Source: CAZYME01 sp964648115
GTDB lineage: Bacteria; Pseudomonadota; Gammaproteobacteria; Legionellales; Legionellaceae
Direction of reading: 5' to 3'
DNA length: 29,729 nucleotides
Assembly: GCA_964648115.1 (NCBI GenBank)
Contig: CAZYME010000030.1
Coordinates: 1-29,729 of the forward strand
The notes under the pieces were generated by a model. The model was not told where the DNA came from. It was given only the letters and a program-made list of their open reading frames with translations, and searched no databases. Position 1 is the first letter of the stretch, and each line of letters opens with the position of its first letter. Position numbers and translations under genes: made by a program. This document shows, in pieces, positions 17,024-25,553 of this stretch.

Positions 17024-18064
17024 CTATTGGACGGTTTTATAAGACCCGGTCTTATAATTTTCATAAATTAACACTATGTTACAGATATCTTCATCAAGCA
17101 AAGCAATTTCTTTATTAATGTAGCAAAGTATGCTTTCAGCAAATTTTGTATCTTGATCTCGGGAGGCGGGTGCTAGTTTTATATGCTCTTTTAATGGCGC
17201 AGGCGTGTCGAGCTGTGTTTCAGAGGGATTATGTTCTAATTTAGCTAGAACAGATTCTAAATCAGAGAGCACCAAACGAGCATGAGCAATAATTCGGGGG
17301 TGTGAACGCGTTTTATCTGTAGTTAAATAGTTAATTAATACGCATGTTAAACGAAAAATATGTCCCACATGTTCAAATGCATCATTATTGTAAGTTATGT
17401 AAATCGGTGTTTTTTGAGTTTCTATTTTTGCTTCGTGAACTAGACGATGAAAAGCAGTAAAATGATTAGCCATGTCACGCTCATATTGCTGAAAAGCCTC
17501 TTTGATTTTTGTCAGAGATAGAGAGGGGTCTAGATAGTTCGTTATCATTTGAGTTAATAGATGAATGAATTGGGAGTGGGCCTTAATGAGTTCGTCTCTT
17601 GCGTATTGTGGGTAAAAAAATCGTATCATGAACATAGAGCCTGCAACTCCAAGTATAATATTGAAGGTGCGTATTATGGCTAAATCAATCCGATTGTAAT
17701 TTAGCAATACGATTGTCAGCGTAACGCAGCCTATGATTGCGATATATGTTTTTTCTCGGTCCATGAAATAATAGCTATATAGAAGAACAGCAGGGGTTAA
17801 GGCAAGCATGTTGACGATGATGTTATTTTGGCAAAAATAAATAATCAGCATCGCATACAGGGTGCTTAAAAAAGTCCCGGTAAAACGATAAAGACTTTTG
17901 GTAAATACTCCACCAATGGTGGTGTACTCATACATGACAAACCAGACGGTTATTAAACACCAGGCGCTTTCTGGAACCTGGTAATACCAAGTAATAAAAA
18001 ATAAAATGATGCAGGTAAGTGAGAGCCGTAAGGCTCGGATAATCATTATCTGATCAAACGCCAT
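17024..18064 (-). CDS. FUSC-family inner-membrane protein (AaeB half-type)
   Basis: About six hydrophobic segments occupy residues 5-150 (for example LTCIILFFITWYYQ and LAIIRTFNIILGVAGSMFM). A mostly helical soluble domain of about 190 residues follows. This matches one half of the FUSC/AaeB family, whose classical members have about 650 residues with the membrane-plus-soluble unit twice. A 346-residue form would have to dimerise. The start ATG 18064 is preferred over GTG 18073 because aggtgg lies five bases upstream; it overlaps the end of the outer-membrane channel gene by 11 bases. Middle gene of the tripartite efflux operon. Confidence 0.82.
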   Translation of the reverse strand: MAFDQIMIIRALRLSLTCIILFFITWYYQVPESAWCLITVWFVMYEYTTIGGVFTKSLYRFTGTFLSTLYAMLIIYFCQNNIIVNMLALTPAVLLYSYYFMDREKTYIAIIGCVTLTIVLLNYNRIDLAIIRTFNIILGVAGSMFMIRFFYPQYARDELIKAHSQFIHLLTQMITNYLDPSLSLTKIKEAFQQYERDMANHFTAFHRLVHEAKIETQKTPIYITYNNDAFEHVGHIFRLTCVLINYLTTDKTRSHPRIIAHARLVLSDLESVLAKLEHNPSETQLDTPAPLKEHIKLAPASRDQDTKFAESILCYINKEIALLDEDICNIVLIYENYKTGSYKTVQ

Positions 18065-19397
18065 TATAACCACCTGCTAAATCTTGATATAAAGTAATAA
18101 TTGCTATCATTTTTTCAAGCTTACTTTTATTCATGAGTAGCTCAAATTGGTCAACGTTAATTTGGCATTGAACAAGCTCAATATTATCAGCAATGCCGTG
18201 ACGATAACGTTGCTTAGCCAAGTGGCACAGACGCTTTTTAGAGGCTAATGCAGAAGCGTTATTGTTTAATTGTTTAGTGTACGTGGTATAGGCTGATAAA
18301 TCATTTGCTACATCACGCAAGGCGGCTCTTATTGCCACAATATAGTTAATGCATTGCACTTTATAAGTGGCTTTGCTGGCTTTTATCTGAGCAAAAATGG
18401 GTAAGTCGAAAACGGGGGTGTTGAGGTAGGTTTCGGCTAGTGAAATGCCACCAACATTGGAGCCACTACCAAGGTAGGCACCTAAGGTAAGGGTAGGTAA
18501 AAGTGTTGCGACTGCGGCACCAACGTCGGCATTAGCGGCTCTTAATAAAGCCTCGCTTTGGCGTATATCAGGTCGGTTATTTAAAACTCGTACAGGTAAA
18601 TTAGTGGGTATTACACTGTCGGTATTGATGGACCTAAAACTCTTGTTTATCTTGAAACTACCTGGATTTTCGTTCAATAAATAATGAAGGGCATTTTGAC
18701 TTACAACAATATTGTGCTTGCTGATTTCAACTTGTGATGCAGTTTGTTGGATCTGGCTTTCTAATAGATCAATTGTATCTTGAGGTATAAGGCCATTTTG
18801 ATATTGATTTCGCGCAAGCATTAAATAAGTTCGGTAATCTTTGAGCAAGGTTTGATATAAAGCAAGTGCTTCTTTTTGTGCTAGTAAGGTAAAAAATGCT
18901 GATGAAACTTGCGTGATAATGGATAGTTTTACTGCATCTCGCGCGTAGTAACTCGCTTCAAGCCTTAATTTAGCACCTTTTTGTTGTTTGTATTGTTGAA
19001 TCAAGTTAACCGCATATAGGGGGAAGGCTATTACAACATTACCGGGGTTCCCTAAAATGGGGAACTGGCTATAACCGGTGAGCAAGGTCAAATTTGGAAT
19101 CCAGCTTAACTTTATTTGTTGCAATAGACTTTGGGCGTATTCGATGTTTGCTATCGCAATATTGGGGTCGCCATTTTTTTTCAGAGCATTAATAATAAAT
19201 GCATTTAATTCAGGGCTATCGAATTGCTTCCACCACAGGAGGCACGGTAAATTAGCTTGGTCATCAATTTTAACACCACGCTCATCTGGCCATTTTACCG
19301 GTATATTAACGGCAGGTTTAGTATAAGTCGGACCCAATAAAAAGCAGCCACTATTCAGCAGAAAAAATAGGAAAACCATAAAGCGCATATCCAACAA
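18054..19397 (-). CDS. Outer-membrane efflux lipoprotein (OprM/NodT type)
   Basis: Outer-membrane channel of a tripartite exporter. The N-terminal signal MRFMVFLFFLLNSGC ends at a lipobox Cys (residue 18), so it is probably a lipoprotein. Two outer-membrane efflux repeats follow. The family features are LPVRVLNNRPDIRQSEALLR and ANADVGAAVATLLPTLTLGA (about 270-305), plus helical barrel stretches with QNGL and YRHGIADNIE. The TTG at 19397 is taken as start because aaagga lies 6 bases upstream; an ATG at 19388 is the alternative and leaves the lipobox intact. First gene of the operon and overlaps the FUSC gene, so the three products probably work as one pump. Confidence 0.9.
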   Translation of the reverse strand: MLDMRFMVFLFFLLNSGCFLLGPTYTKPAVNIPVKWPDERGVKIDDQANLPCLLWWKQFDSPELNAFIINALKKNGDPNIAIANIEYAQSLLQQIKLSWIPNLTLLTGYSQFPILGNPGNVVIAFPLYAVNLIQQYKQQKGAKLRLEASYYARDAVKLSIITQVSSAFFTLLAQKEALALYQTLLKDYRTYLMLARNQYQNGLIPQDTIDLLESQIQQTASQVEISKHNIVVSQNALHYLLNENPGSFKINKSFRSINTDSVIPTNLPVRVLNNRPDIRQSEALLRAANADVGAAVATLLPTLTLGAYLGSGSNVGGISLAETYLNTPVFDLPIFAQIKASKATYKVQCINYIVAIRAALRDVANDLSAYTTYTKQLNNNASALASKKRLCHLAKQRYRHGIADNIELVQCQINVDQFELLMNKSKLEKMIAIITLYQDLAGGYNGV

Positions 19398-19481
19398 CGA
19401 AGGTCCTTTGGTTGCATGATAGTGTTATATGATACTGCACGTTTTACTTTTTAAATGTCAAGGAAACTTGGATTTGTGCAT

Positions 19482-19578
19482 CAATTCCCGCCGTAAAACC
19501 AATGATCAGCCGGATCCCCTTCTCCCGATATCGGGAGAAGGAACGCCACTACCAGCCTCAGTTTTTGGGCGGGAATTG
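19482..19578. repeat. Palindromic element between efflux operon and gspE
   Basis: The outer arms are caattcccgcc (19482-19492) and ggcgggaattg (19568-19578). Inside is a perfect 24-bp palindrome (19518-19541, core ctcccgatatcgggag). It lies between the end of gspE and the start of the efflux operon, both on the minus strand. It may stop transcription from gspE, but it resembles the other dispersed palindromes. No gene was seen in the 19398-19613 gap. Confidence 0.75.
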
Positions 19579-19613
19579 CTGGGATTTGTGTCAGCAAGTA
19601 ATATAGATATGTT

Positions 19614-21098
19614 TCACTGACTGGTTACTCTTAAAATTTCGGCCAGTGAAGTATCTCCAACCATAACGCGCTTGAAACCATCTTCTCGAATACTTGGCGT
19701 GGTTGGTCGAAGGTAACTTTCCATGGCTTGTAAATTATCATTGCGGTGGATCATTCCTCGTAATGTTTCATCCATTAAAATTAATTCATAAATTCCAGTG
19801 CGTCCGCGATAGCCTGTGTGGTTACAGTGCTCACAACCCTGTGGTTCACATACGTTTGATATATCCGCTTTTGCGCTAATTCCCATCAACTCTTTTTCAT
19901 CATCGCGCAAGGCATGGTGTGTTTTACAGTGCTCACATAGTTTTCTAACCAGGCGTTGTGCTATCAAACCAACAATACTTGAAGACAGCAAGAAAGACTC
20001 AACACCCATATCATGTAAACGTGTTAGCGCGCCAAGTGCGCTATTGGTATGTAAGGTAGATAATACTAAATGCCCAGTAAGGCTTGCTTGTACAGCAATT
20101 TCTGCTGTTTCCAAATCGCGAATTTCCCCGATCATGACTACATCTGGATCTTGGCGTAGAATGGCACGTAATCCTTTAGCAAAGGTCATTTGCACCTTGG
20201 TGTTTACCTGCATTTGCCCAATGCCGGGTAAATCATATTCAATAGGATCTTCAATCGTTAATATATTGCGGCTAACCTGGTTAAGCTCCGTGAGCATTGC
20301 GTAGAGTGACGTCGTTTTTCCAGAGCCTGTTGGGCCTGTAACAAGGAGGATTCCATGGGGTTCCGCAATCATTTTACGTATGGTTCGCAAGGTTTTTTCC
20401 TGCATACCCAAAAGACTCATATCAAGCTGAGCAGTGTTCTTATCTAAAATTCTAAGTACAATTCTTTCACCGTGGTTAGAGGGCAGGGTGGAGACGCGTA
20501 CATCGATATTATGCCCACCTATCCGTAACGCAATACGCCCATCTTGTGGGATACGTTTTTCAGCAATATCAAGCTTAGCCATCACTTTTACGCGTGAAAT
20601 AACTAATGGAGCAATCCCACGCTGAATTTCCAAGACTTCTTGTAACACACCATCAACGCGATTTCGGACTAAAACACGGTTTTCATATGTTTCGATATGA
20701 ATGTCAGAGGCTTTTTGTTTAATTGCTTGGGTAAACAAGGCATTGAGTAAGCGAATAATAGGAGCATCGTCTTGTATATCCAGTAGATCTTCGCTTGCTG
20801 GTAATTGCCCTGCAAGTTGGGTCAAATCAATCTCCTCTTCCATCCCTTCTGTTGCATCAAGAATGGAAGATTGGGATTGGTAAGCTGTGGCTAGATACTG
20901 CTGGAATTCCGAAGCATTGACTTCTTGTAAGTGCAATTCACATTGTAGTAAACGTTTGACCTCAGCAAAAACATCCAATGGGATATTAGCTAGATGAAAC
21001 ACGCGCATACCTGGCTTTTTTTCCATTTCAATAGCTACAACACCGTGCTTTTTGGCAAAAAGATAAGGTATGCGTTGTGGTTTGACCTGGGTGCTCAT
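19614..21098 (-). CDS. gspE: Type II secretion ATPase GspE
   Basis: Cytoplasmic hexameric ATPase that drives the type II secretion pseudopilus. It has a short N1E-like domain, then the ATPase core: Walker A GPTGSGKT (255-262), the Asp box TIEDPIEYDL (281-290), Walker B VVMIGEIRD (320-328) with Glu325, and the His box TGHLVLSTLHTNS. A tetracysteine zinc module (CEHC at 388-391, CEHC at 422-425) separates GspE from many PilB/PilT relatives. 494 residues is normal. It starts 3 bases after gspD. In Legionella the homologous pair is lspDE, apart from the other lsp genes, and the same separation is seen here. Confidence 0.95.
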   Translation of the reverse strand: MSTQVKPQRIPYLFAKKHGVVAIEMEKKPGMRVFHLANIPLDVFAEVKRLLQCELHLQEVNASEFQQYLATAYQSQSSILDATEGMEEEIDLTQLAGQLPASEDLLDIQDDAPIIRLLNALFTQAIKQKASDIHIETYENRVLVRNRVDGVLQEVLEIQRGIAPLVISRVKVMAKLDIAEKRIPQDGRIALRIGGHNIDVRVSTLPSNHGERIVLRILDKNTAQLDMSLLGMQEKTLRTIRKMIAEPHGILLVTGPTGSGKTTSLYAMLTELNQVSRNILTIEDPIEYDLPGIGQMQVNTKVQMTFAKGLRAILRQDPDVVMIGEIRDLETAEIAVQASLTGHLVLSTLHTNSALGALTRLHDMGVESFLLSSSIVGLIAQRLVRKLCEHCKTHHALRDDEKELMGISAKADISNVCEPQGCEHCNHTGYRGRTGIYELILMDETLRGMIHRNDNLQAMESYLRPTTPSIREDGFKRVMVGDTSLAEILRVTSQ

Positions 21099-21101
21099 AA
21101 A

Positions 21102-23429
21102 CTATTTAGTCACTATCATTTTTTGCGGAGGCGGTCTGCTAAATGGTCTAGGCAGGCCATTTACGTGCCATGGTGGCAGTAAAGTATCGTTAGTATGTGA
21201 GTTATAATGTTGTTTTCGTAGCATTTCTAGTTGCTCTTGGCGTAGATCGTTATATTTTGCTCCAGTTATTCGTAAGGTATCGGATTCACTTTTCAGAATG
21301 CGCGGTCTAATAAAAACCATCAAAACCTTTTTTTCACGATCGGTAATTCTATGTTGAAATAAGCGACCAAGACCGGGGATTTCACTTAAAAATGGGATGC
21401 CATTATTATCATTCCCTAGCCGATCTTGAGCTAAACCACCCAGCACTACAATATCACCGCTTTCAACATGGACTGAGGTCACAATAGAGCTAATGTTAAA
21501 CGTAGGTGTTGAGCCTACGTCAATTGGATTAAGTGTTTCCAGTGTATCATTGCCTTGATCAATTTGCATTTGAATGCCTCTGCCGCGCGTAATTTGTGGC
21601 CTTACATACAAATGCAAGGCAACATTTACCCGGTCAAAAGTGGTGAATGGGCTTGCTGTTGTAGTGCCGGCGGCATTATTAGGATAGGAGGAGGATGCGA
21701 CAGAAACCTGTTTACCAATAAGGATTTTAGCTTGCCGGTTGTCTAAAACAACGACCGAAGGCGTTGAAAGAATATTGGCTCTATGTTGACGAACCAGCGC
21801 ATAAATTTGCGCCTGGAACTGGTTAACAGATGTTTTAGAGTTAATAATGGCAAAACCAGGCCTAAATGAATCAGCAGAAAGTGTCTTTTGATCAATGCTC
21901 CCCCACTCAATTCCTAAGCTGTTGAAATCAGTTTCACTCAGCTCTGCAACCAGTGCTTCAATGAGTAATTGCGCGGGTTGGATATCAAGTTGGCTGATGA
22001 TTGATTTAAGGGTGCGAATGAGAGATGGCGGTGCATTTATAATAATGGAATTAGTATTAGGTTCAGCAATAATTTGCACGGTAGGTTTTGTAGAGCCCTC
22101 ATTCTGAGTGCTAGCCCCAGTTGTATTCGGGGTGGCTTCAGGGTTTGCTGCGGGGGCGGCAGGAGTCGGTTGTGTCATGCTCCCACCACTACCCGAAGAA
22201 AAATTCACTACACTTGATGACGGGTCTGTGCTGTCCAATGAAGGCCTGGTTATCGTGCCTATCGTTGTGCCTACGTTCCCACTGAAACTTGCTTGGGCAA
22301 CGCCGGCTAAAATAGGCACTACATCTTCTGCGCGTAAATAATTGAGATAGATGACTTGTGTATTGCCGCCGTCACCATTCGGGCTTCTTTTATCTAATTG
22401 AGAAATAAGCAAATGCAGCCTTATCCTCTCTGTTTTACTACCACTGAGCAAAATTGCATTACTACGATCATCAGCTGCAAGCGTAGTTTGATTATGAGCG
22501 CCGCCTCCACCAGGTTGCATCTTGACAAGATCTTTTAACGTACTAGCAACATCCATTGCTAAAGCATGTTTCAGTGGGACCACATCGATACCACTCGCAG
22601 ATGAGCTATCAACTTGTTTAATAATGTTAGCTAATTGTTTGATATTGTTAGCACGGCCAGACAATATTAGCATGTTGGAAGGAGGGTAGGCGGATACACT
22701 GCTCCATTGCGGCATGAGAGGGCGCAACACGGGCACTAATTGTTCGGAGGGTACATAATGAACAGGAATGACCTGTACCATCATATCGTCGCCACGAGGC
22801 GGATGTTTCATTTGGTTTAGTAAATCTGGGGATAGGGTTTTTGCCTCAATGTTAGGAATGATTTTGATAATGCCACCACTGGGAATGGCAGCATATCCTG
22901 AAACTTGCAACATCGAAAGAAATACTTGATACAGTTCTTTATCAGACATAGGCGTGCTAGAAACAATGGAGATTTTACCTTGCACTCTAGGGTCGATTAA
23001 AAAGTTTTTACCTGTTACGCGCGAAACCTCGGCAATGACTGCACGAATATCGGCATTTCTTAAATTCCATGTTTTTTGAGAGGGTAGCTCGGTTATTTCT
23101 GTATCGTTAGTCAGTTGGGTGGTTTCTTGTTTTTGCGGTAGTGAATCAGTTAATGTTTTTTCCAACTCTCGGGCAGCTGTATAGTCTGCCATCGGGCCTA
23201 TTTCTACAACGAAATTACCCTTGTCTCCTACTGGCTCAATTTTCATCGGAAGCTGCACTGATTCGGATAAGGTATTTTGCAGCACCTCTGCGTCTTTTTT
23301 ATACGAAAATGACCCGACCTGAAGCAGGTAGGCTGGTTTACCATCCAAAGGGATGACTTTGATATTGATATCTGTTGCATGGATCAAATATGAGCAGCAC
23401 AGCATCAAAACATAAAGCGCAATTCGCAT
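21102..23429 (-). CDS. gspD: Type II secretion secretin GspD with SPOR-like N-terminus
   Basis: Outer-membrane channel of the type II secretion system. After a signal peptide (about 1-18), residues 33-95 resemble a SPOR peptidoglycan-binding domain: YLLQVGSFSYKKDAEVLQN, later NFVVEIGPMADYTAARELE. The usual N0 (about 121-193), N1 (217-276), N2 (281-348) and N3 (355-483) domains follow. N3 is split by a Gly/Ser/Thr/Pro-rich insertion (about 385-450). The secretin barrel covers about 484-735 (GDIVVLGGLAQDRLG near its end). 775 residues is on the long side for GspD because of the SPOR-like part and the insertion. No lipobox is seen, so a pilotin or the SPOR domain may guide it. First gene of a gspD-gspE operon; no strong ribosome site was seen. 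Confidence 0.95.
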   Translation of the reverse strand: MRIALYVLMLCCSYLIHATDINIKVIPLDGKPAYLLQVGSFSYKKDAEVLQNTLSESVQLPMKIEPVGDKGNFVVEIGPMADYTAARELEKTLTDSLPQKQETTQLTNDTEITELPSQKTWNLRNADIRAVIAEVSRVTGKNFLIDPRVQGKISIVSSTPMSDKELYQVFLSMLQVSGYAAIPSGGIIKIIPNIEAKTLSPDLLNQMKHPPRGDDMMVQVIPVHYVPSEQLVPVLRPLMPQWSSVSAYPPSNMLILSGRANNIKQLANIIKQVDSSSASGIDVVPLKHALAMDVASTLKDLVKMQPGGGGAHNQTTLAADDRSNAILLSGSKTERIRLHLLISQLDKRSPNGDGGNTQVIYLNYLRAEDVVPILAGVAQASFSGNVGTTIGTITRPSLDSTDPSSSVVNFSSGSGGSMTQPTPAAPAANPEATPNTTGASTQNEGSTKPTVQIIAEPNTNSIIINAPPSLIRTLKSIISQLDIQPAQLLIEALVAELSETDFNSLGIEWGSIDQKTLSADSFRPGFAIINSKTSVNQFQAQIYALVRQHRANILSTPSVVVLDNRQAKILIGKQVSVASSSYPNNAAGTTTASPFTTFDRVNVALHLYVRPQITRGRGIQMQIDQGNDTLETLNPIDVGSTPTFNISSIVTSVHVESGDIVVLGGLAQDRLGNDNNGIPFLSEIPGLGRLFQHRITDREKKVLMVFIRPRILKSESDTLRITGAKYNDLRQEQLEMLRKQHYNSHTNDTLLPPWHVNGLPRPFSRPPPQKMIVTK

Positions 23430-23490
23430 TAAAGAGCCATAAAATCATCAGTTGTAACATCATAACTAAAATGAGGAGGAACGTATAGAG

Positions 23491-23609
23491 ATGGCAGATT
23501 ACGGCTGTCCCAAGTTTTAATGCTGTCATTCCCGCGAACGCAGCTCCCCGCCTCCGCGGGGATGACACATTGAGGCGATTCTGAAACTTGGGAAGCCGTA
23601 ATGGCAGAT
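23491..23609. mobile_element. Short MITE with 9-bp target duplication
   Basis: The direct repeat atggcagat (23491-23499 and 23601-23609) flanks inverted ends tacggctgtcccaagttt (23500-23517) and aaacttgggaagccgta (23584-23600), which match apart from one extra base. The interior carries gtcattcccgcg and cgcggggatgac, an inner palindrome like that at 472-556. The element is 101 bp without the duplications. It lies upstream of gspD and of the first paralogue. Nothing else in 23430-23700 looks like a gene. Confidence 0.85.
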
Positions 23610-23700
23610 AGGGCGAGTTGAACCATGATAATATTGATATGCTCTATTAATAGCTTAAGAAACAACGCTTCCCTATTATATGGCACATTTTATAAACAAC

Positions 23701-23729
23701 TTGATAAAAATTATCACGCCCAGTATAAT
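23701..23729 (+). promoter_or_regulatory. Sigma-70 promoter of the first paralogue
   Basis: ttgata (23701-23706), a 17-bp spacer, then tataat (23724-23729). Predicted start near 23736, leaving a short leader with ggagag before the ATG at 23759. The corresponding region of the second paralogue (27056-27280) is aligned but split by an inserted element. Confidence 0.75.
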
Positions 23730-23758
23730 GATTTAATTTTTAACAATCGGAGAGATTT

Positions 23759-24658
23759 ATGCCCTGGACAACAAAAGATGATTTTACCCTTAGAGACGCT
23801 CCAGATTTAACTCTACGCTGTGATTATACATGTTTAACACCGGTAGTTGTGTCTAAAGTGTCATTGCGTGGATACGCGGACGGGGAATATAAGATATCCC
23901 TTGACACACATACTGAGGAGGCTTTTAATAATTTGTTAAGGCAAATAGTAGGAGCAGGATTTCCGGTAAAAACACTAGAAAAACACCTATATTATATAAC
24001 TAAAGATCCAGGATTAATTGCTGTTATTCTATCTGTAGTCAAGAAAGTTGATCCGCAAATAGAAGAGATTGAGATGGATATTTTTCGAAGGTTACAAATC
24101 GATTTAAGTGCAGAATTGCCTGCTGTGCCAACTTGGCATCAATTAGGTGATTTCTCTAGGGTTACTCGATTGGAGGGAGCCCCACTAATTCGGCATGTGA
24201 CTTACAGAACTTGTGCAGAAAATGCGATCGTGGGCCAATTTGTGTTATGTGGCTATATTAACGGTAGTTTTGTTTTCGATTTCAATCTCGCACCTGAAAC
24301 ATCAAGCACTTTAAGCGAGGCATTGGCAGCATCCGGATTACCGCTCGAATCCACGGAGTTTACTGAATTCGTACAGCTCAGATTCGAATTTAGACCACAG
24401 CAACTGGAATCGTTTTGTACATTACTATCAGTTATAAGGCAAAATGACGCGCATTTTAACCAAATTTGTGATGCATTTCAGGAGTATGTGCAGCCTATTA
24501 TTACTGCCACTCCCGAATTGTCCTCTAGCACGACCGTCCCAGACGCGAGCACCCGCGGATCGGGCTATTGGGGCGGATCGGGCTTTTGGGAAGGACCAAA
24601 GCTTCACATAAATGAGTCGGGGTTTCTTCAGCTTGAACCTAGCTGCCGTATATCATAA
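23759..24658 (+). CDS. Hypothetical protein, paralogue 1 (two-unit family)
   Basis: No known family was recognised. It has 299 residues, no signal peptide and no membrane helix. It contains two copies of a roughly 100-residue unit: about 21-115 (GYADGEYKISLDTHTEEAFN, then LLRQIVGAGFPV) and about 148-246 (GYINGSFVFDFNLAPETSST, then LSEALAASGLPL). Each has a Gly-Tyr-x-x-Gly strand, a helix ending in a small-Gly-hydrophobic turn, and a later helix with a DPQIEEI or DAHFNQI pattern. The 50-residue tail is Gly/Trp-rich (GYWGGSGFWEGP). A strong promoter and ggagag precede the ATG. A close paralogue lies at 27310-28191, and the 3' hairpin is shared. Possibly a secreted or host-interacting protein, but nothing shows this directly. 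Confidence 0.75.
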   Translation: MPWTTKDDFTLRDAPDLTLRCDYTCLTPVVVSKVSLRGYADGEYKISLDTHTEEAFNNLLRQIVGAGFPVKTLEKHLYYITKDPGLIAVILSVVKKVDPQIEEIEMDIFRRLQIDLSAELPAVPTWHQLGDFSRVTRLEGAPLIRHVTYRTCAENAIVGQFVLCGYINGSFVFDFNLAPETSSTLSEALAASGLPLESTEFTEFVQLRFEFRPQQLESFCTLLSVIRQNDAHFNQICDAFQEYVQPIITATPELSSSTTVPDASTRGSGYWGGSGFWEGPKLHINESGFLQLEPSCRIS

Positions 24659-24690
24659 CTCCGAGCAGCGTCCTTTTTCACTAAATGAAG

Positions 24691-24716
24691 GTGGGCCGAT
24701 GGCCTTGTCGGTCCAC
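24691..24716 (+). terminator. Conserved hairpin after paralogue 1
   Basis: gtgggccga (24691-24699) pairs with tcggtccac (24708-24716) with one G-T pair. The block from ttttcactaaatgaag to ccactaat recurs after paralogue 2 at 28212-28259. There is no long U-tract, so a terminator role is inferred from position only. The hairpin also lies just beyond the 3' end of the convergent PIN toxin gene. Confidence 0.5.
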
Positions 24717-24726
24717 TAATTTCAAA

Positions 24727-25113
24727 CTATAGTGTGTCCAAGTGCTTAATTAATTCGCTGTACTGGGGGAGTGCTGCATCATTAGTCAATAGAACTAAAG
24801 GTTCACTTATGGCTTGTGCGATGAGTAAACGGTCAAAAGGGTCTTTGTGATAAAGGGGTAACTTTTGAGTATATTGTGCGTGTTGCCAGGTGATAGCTAA
24901 TGATTGTACGCCAATGTTATTTATTTCCTTAATGAAAGCGTCTAAGTTTAGCTTAAGTTTGCCTAGCTGTACTTTAATACATATTTCCCATATAGAAGCG
25001 GAGCTCACATACATGGTTTCAGCATCCATCATATATTCTTGAGCTCTTTTAGATAGGCACTCCGGCATGCTTACGGCCCAAATGATGATGTGCGTATCAA
25101 GTAGCAATTTCAT
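24727..25113 (-). CDS. PIN-domain toxin (VapC-like)
   Basis: Probable ribonuclease toxin of a type II toxin-antitoxin pair. The PIN-domain acidic residues are at Asp6 (LLLDTHIIIW), Glu43 (ASIWEIC), Asp91/Asp94 (HKDPFDRLLIAQA) and Asp112 (LLTNDAAL). The 128 residues are normal for the PIN group commonly paired with Phd/YefM-type antitoxins. The start overlaps the antitoxin stop by 4 bp, so the toxin is translated after it. A fragment of a second toxin of this kind lies at 26606-26776. Target RNA unknown. Confidence 0.92.
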   Translation of the reverse strand: MKLLLDTHIIIWAVSMPECLSKRAQEYMMDAETMYVSSASIWEICIKVQLGKLKLNLDAFIKEINNIGVQSLAITWQHAQYTQKLPLYHKDPFDRLLIAQAISEPLVLLTNDAALPQYSELIKHLDTL

Positions 25114-25361
25114 AATACGCCATCATCCCCTTTCTCAAATAAGTCCAAAACATCCTCGGGTAGCGGGGCATTAAAGTCATCTGAAATGGTAATTTTTCCC
25201 TTCATGGTTCCAAATTTAAACTGCTTTTTAGGCGCGTCAAAAGGGATGATTTTCGCCCACGGCTTGCCTGACTTAGCGATAATAATTGTTTCACCGTTAT
25301 GGGCTTGTTCAACCAACTTAGAAAGCTGCGTTTTTGCTTCGTAAATGTTTAATTGCTGCAT
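25110..25361 (-). CDS. Phd/YefM-family antitoxin
   Basis: 83 residues. The N-terminal DNA-binding half has YEAKTQLSKLVEQAHNGETI (7-26), then IAKSGKPWAKIIP, the typical Phd/YefM pattern. The C-terminal half (DLFEKGDDGV) would wrap the toxin. It is first in a two-gene operon with the PIN toxin. A gaggtg ribosome site precedes the ATG at 25361. An operator palindrome overlapping the promoter upstream fits repression by the antitoxin and the antitoxin-toxin complex. Confidence 0.92.
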   Translation of the reverse strand: MQQLNIYEAKTQLSKLVEQAHNGETIIIAKSGKPWAKIIPFDAPKKQFKFGTMKGKITISDDFNAPLPEDVLDLFEKGDDGVL

Positions 25362-25396
25362 ATATTCACCTCAAGCACAATAATCATTATAAAGTC

Positions 25397-25426
25397 ATTA
25401 TAGTGCTATTGACCAACTTGGTCAAT
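25397..25426 (-). promoter_or_regulatory. Autoregulated promoter/operator of the toxin-antitoxin pair
   Basis: On the minus strand ttgacc (25420-25425), 17 bases and tataat (25397-25402) form a good sigma-70 promoter. A perfect 19-bp palindrome, attgaccaacttggtcaat (25408-25426), covers the -35 box and half the spacer. It is the obvious binding site for the dimeric antitoxin. Confidence 0.8.
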
Positions 25427-25553
25427 TGTGTAGGACAACCGCTATATATATTTATATGTGCTAAGCTCTCAAAAGAGTAATTACGAAAATTGCCGGCCGG
25501 CCAGAGTGGTGGAGTTTTCTAGACTTCAGCATAATTTATCAGGGATAGAATTC

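Noticed and set aside
25493..25502. GC-rich ccggccggcc run before the M14 gene
   Set aside because: A short self-complementary run with no spacing or context that suggests a regulator site.
25458..25553. Upstream extension of the M14 deacylase
   Set aside because: The extra 32 residues have no family likeness, and a ribosome site fits the ATG at 25554.
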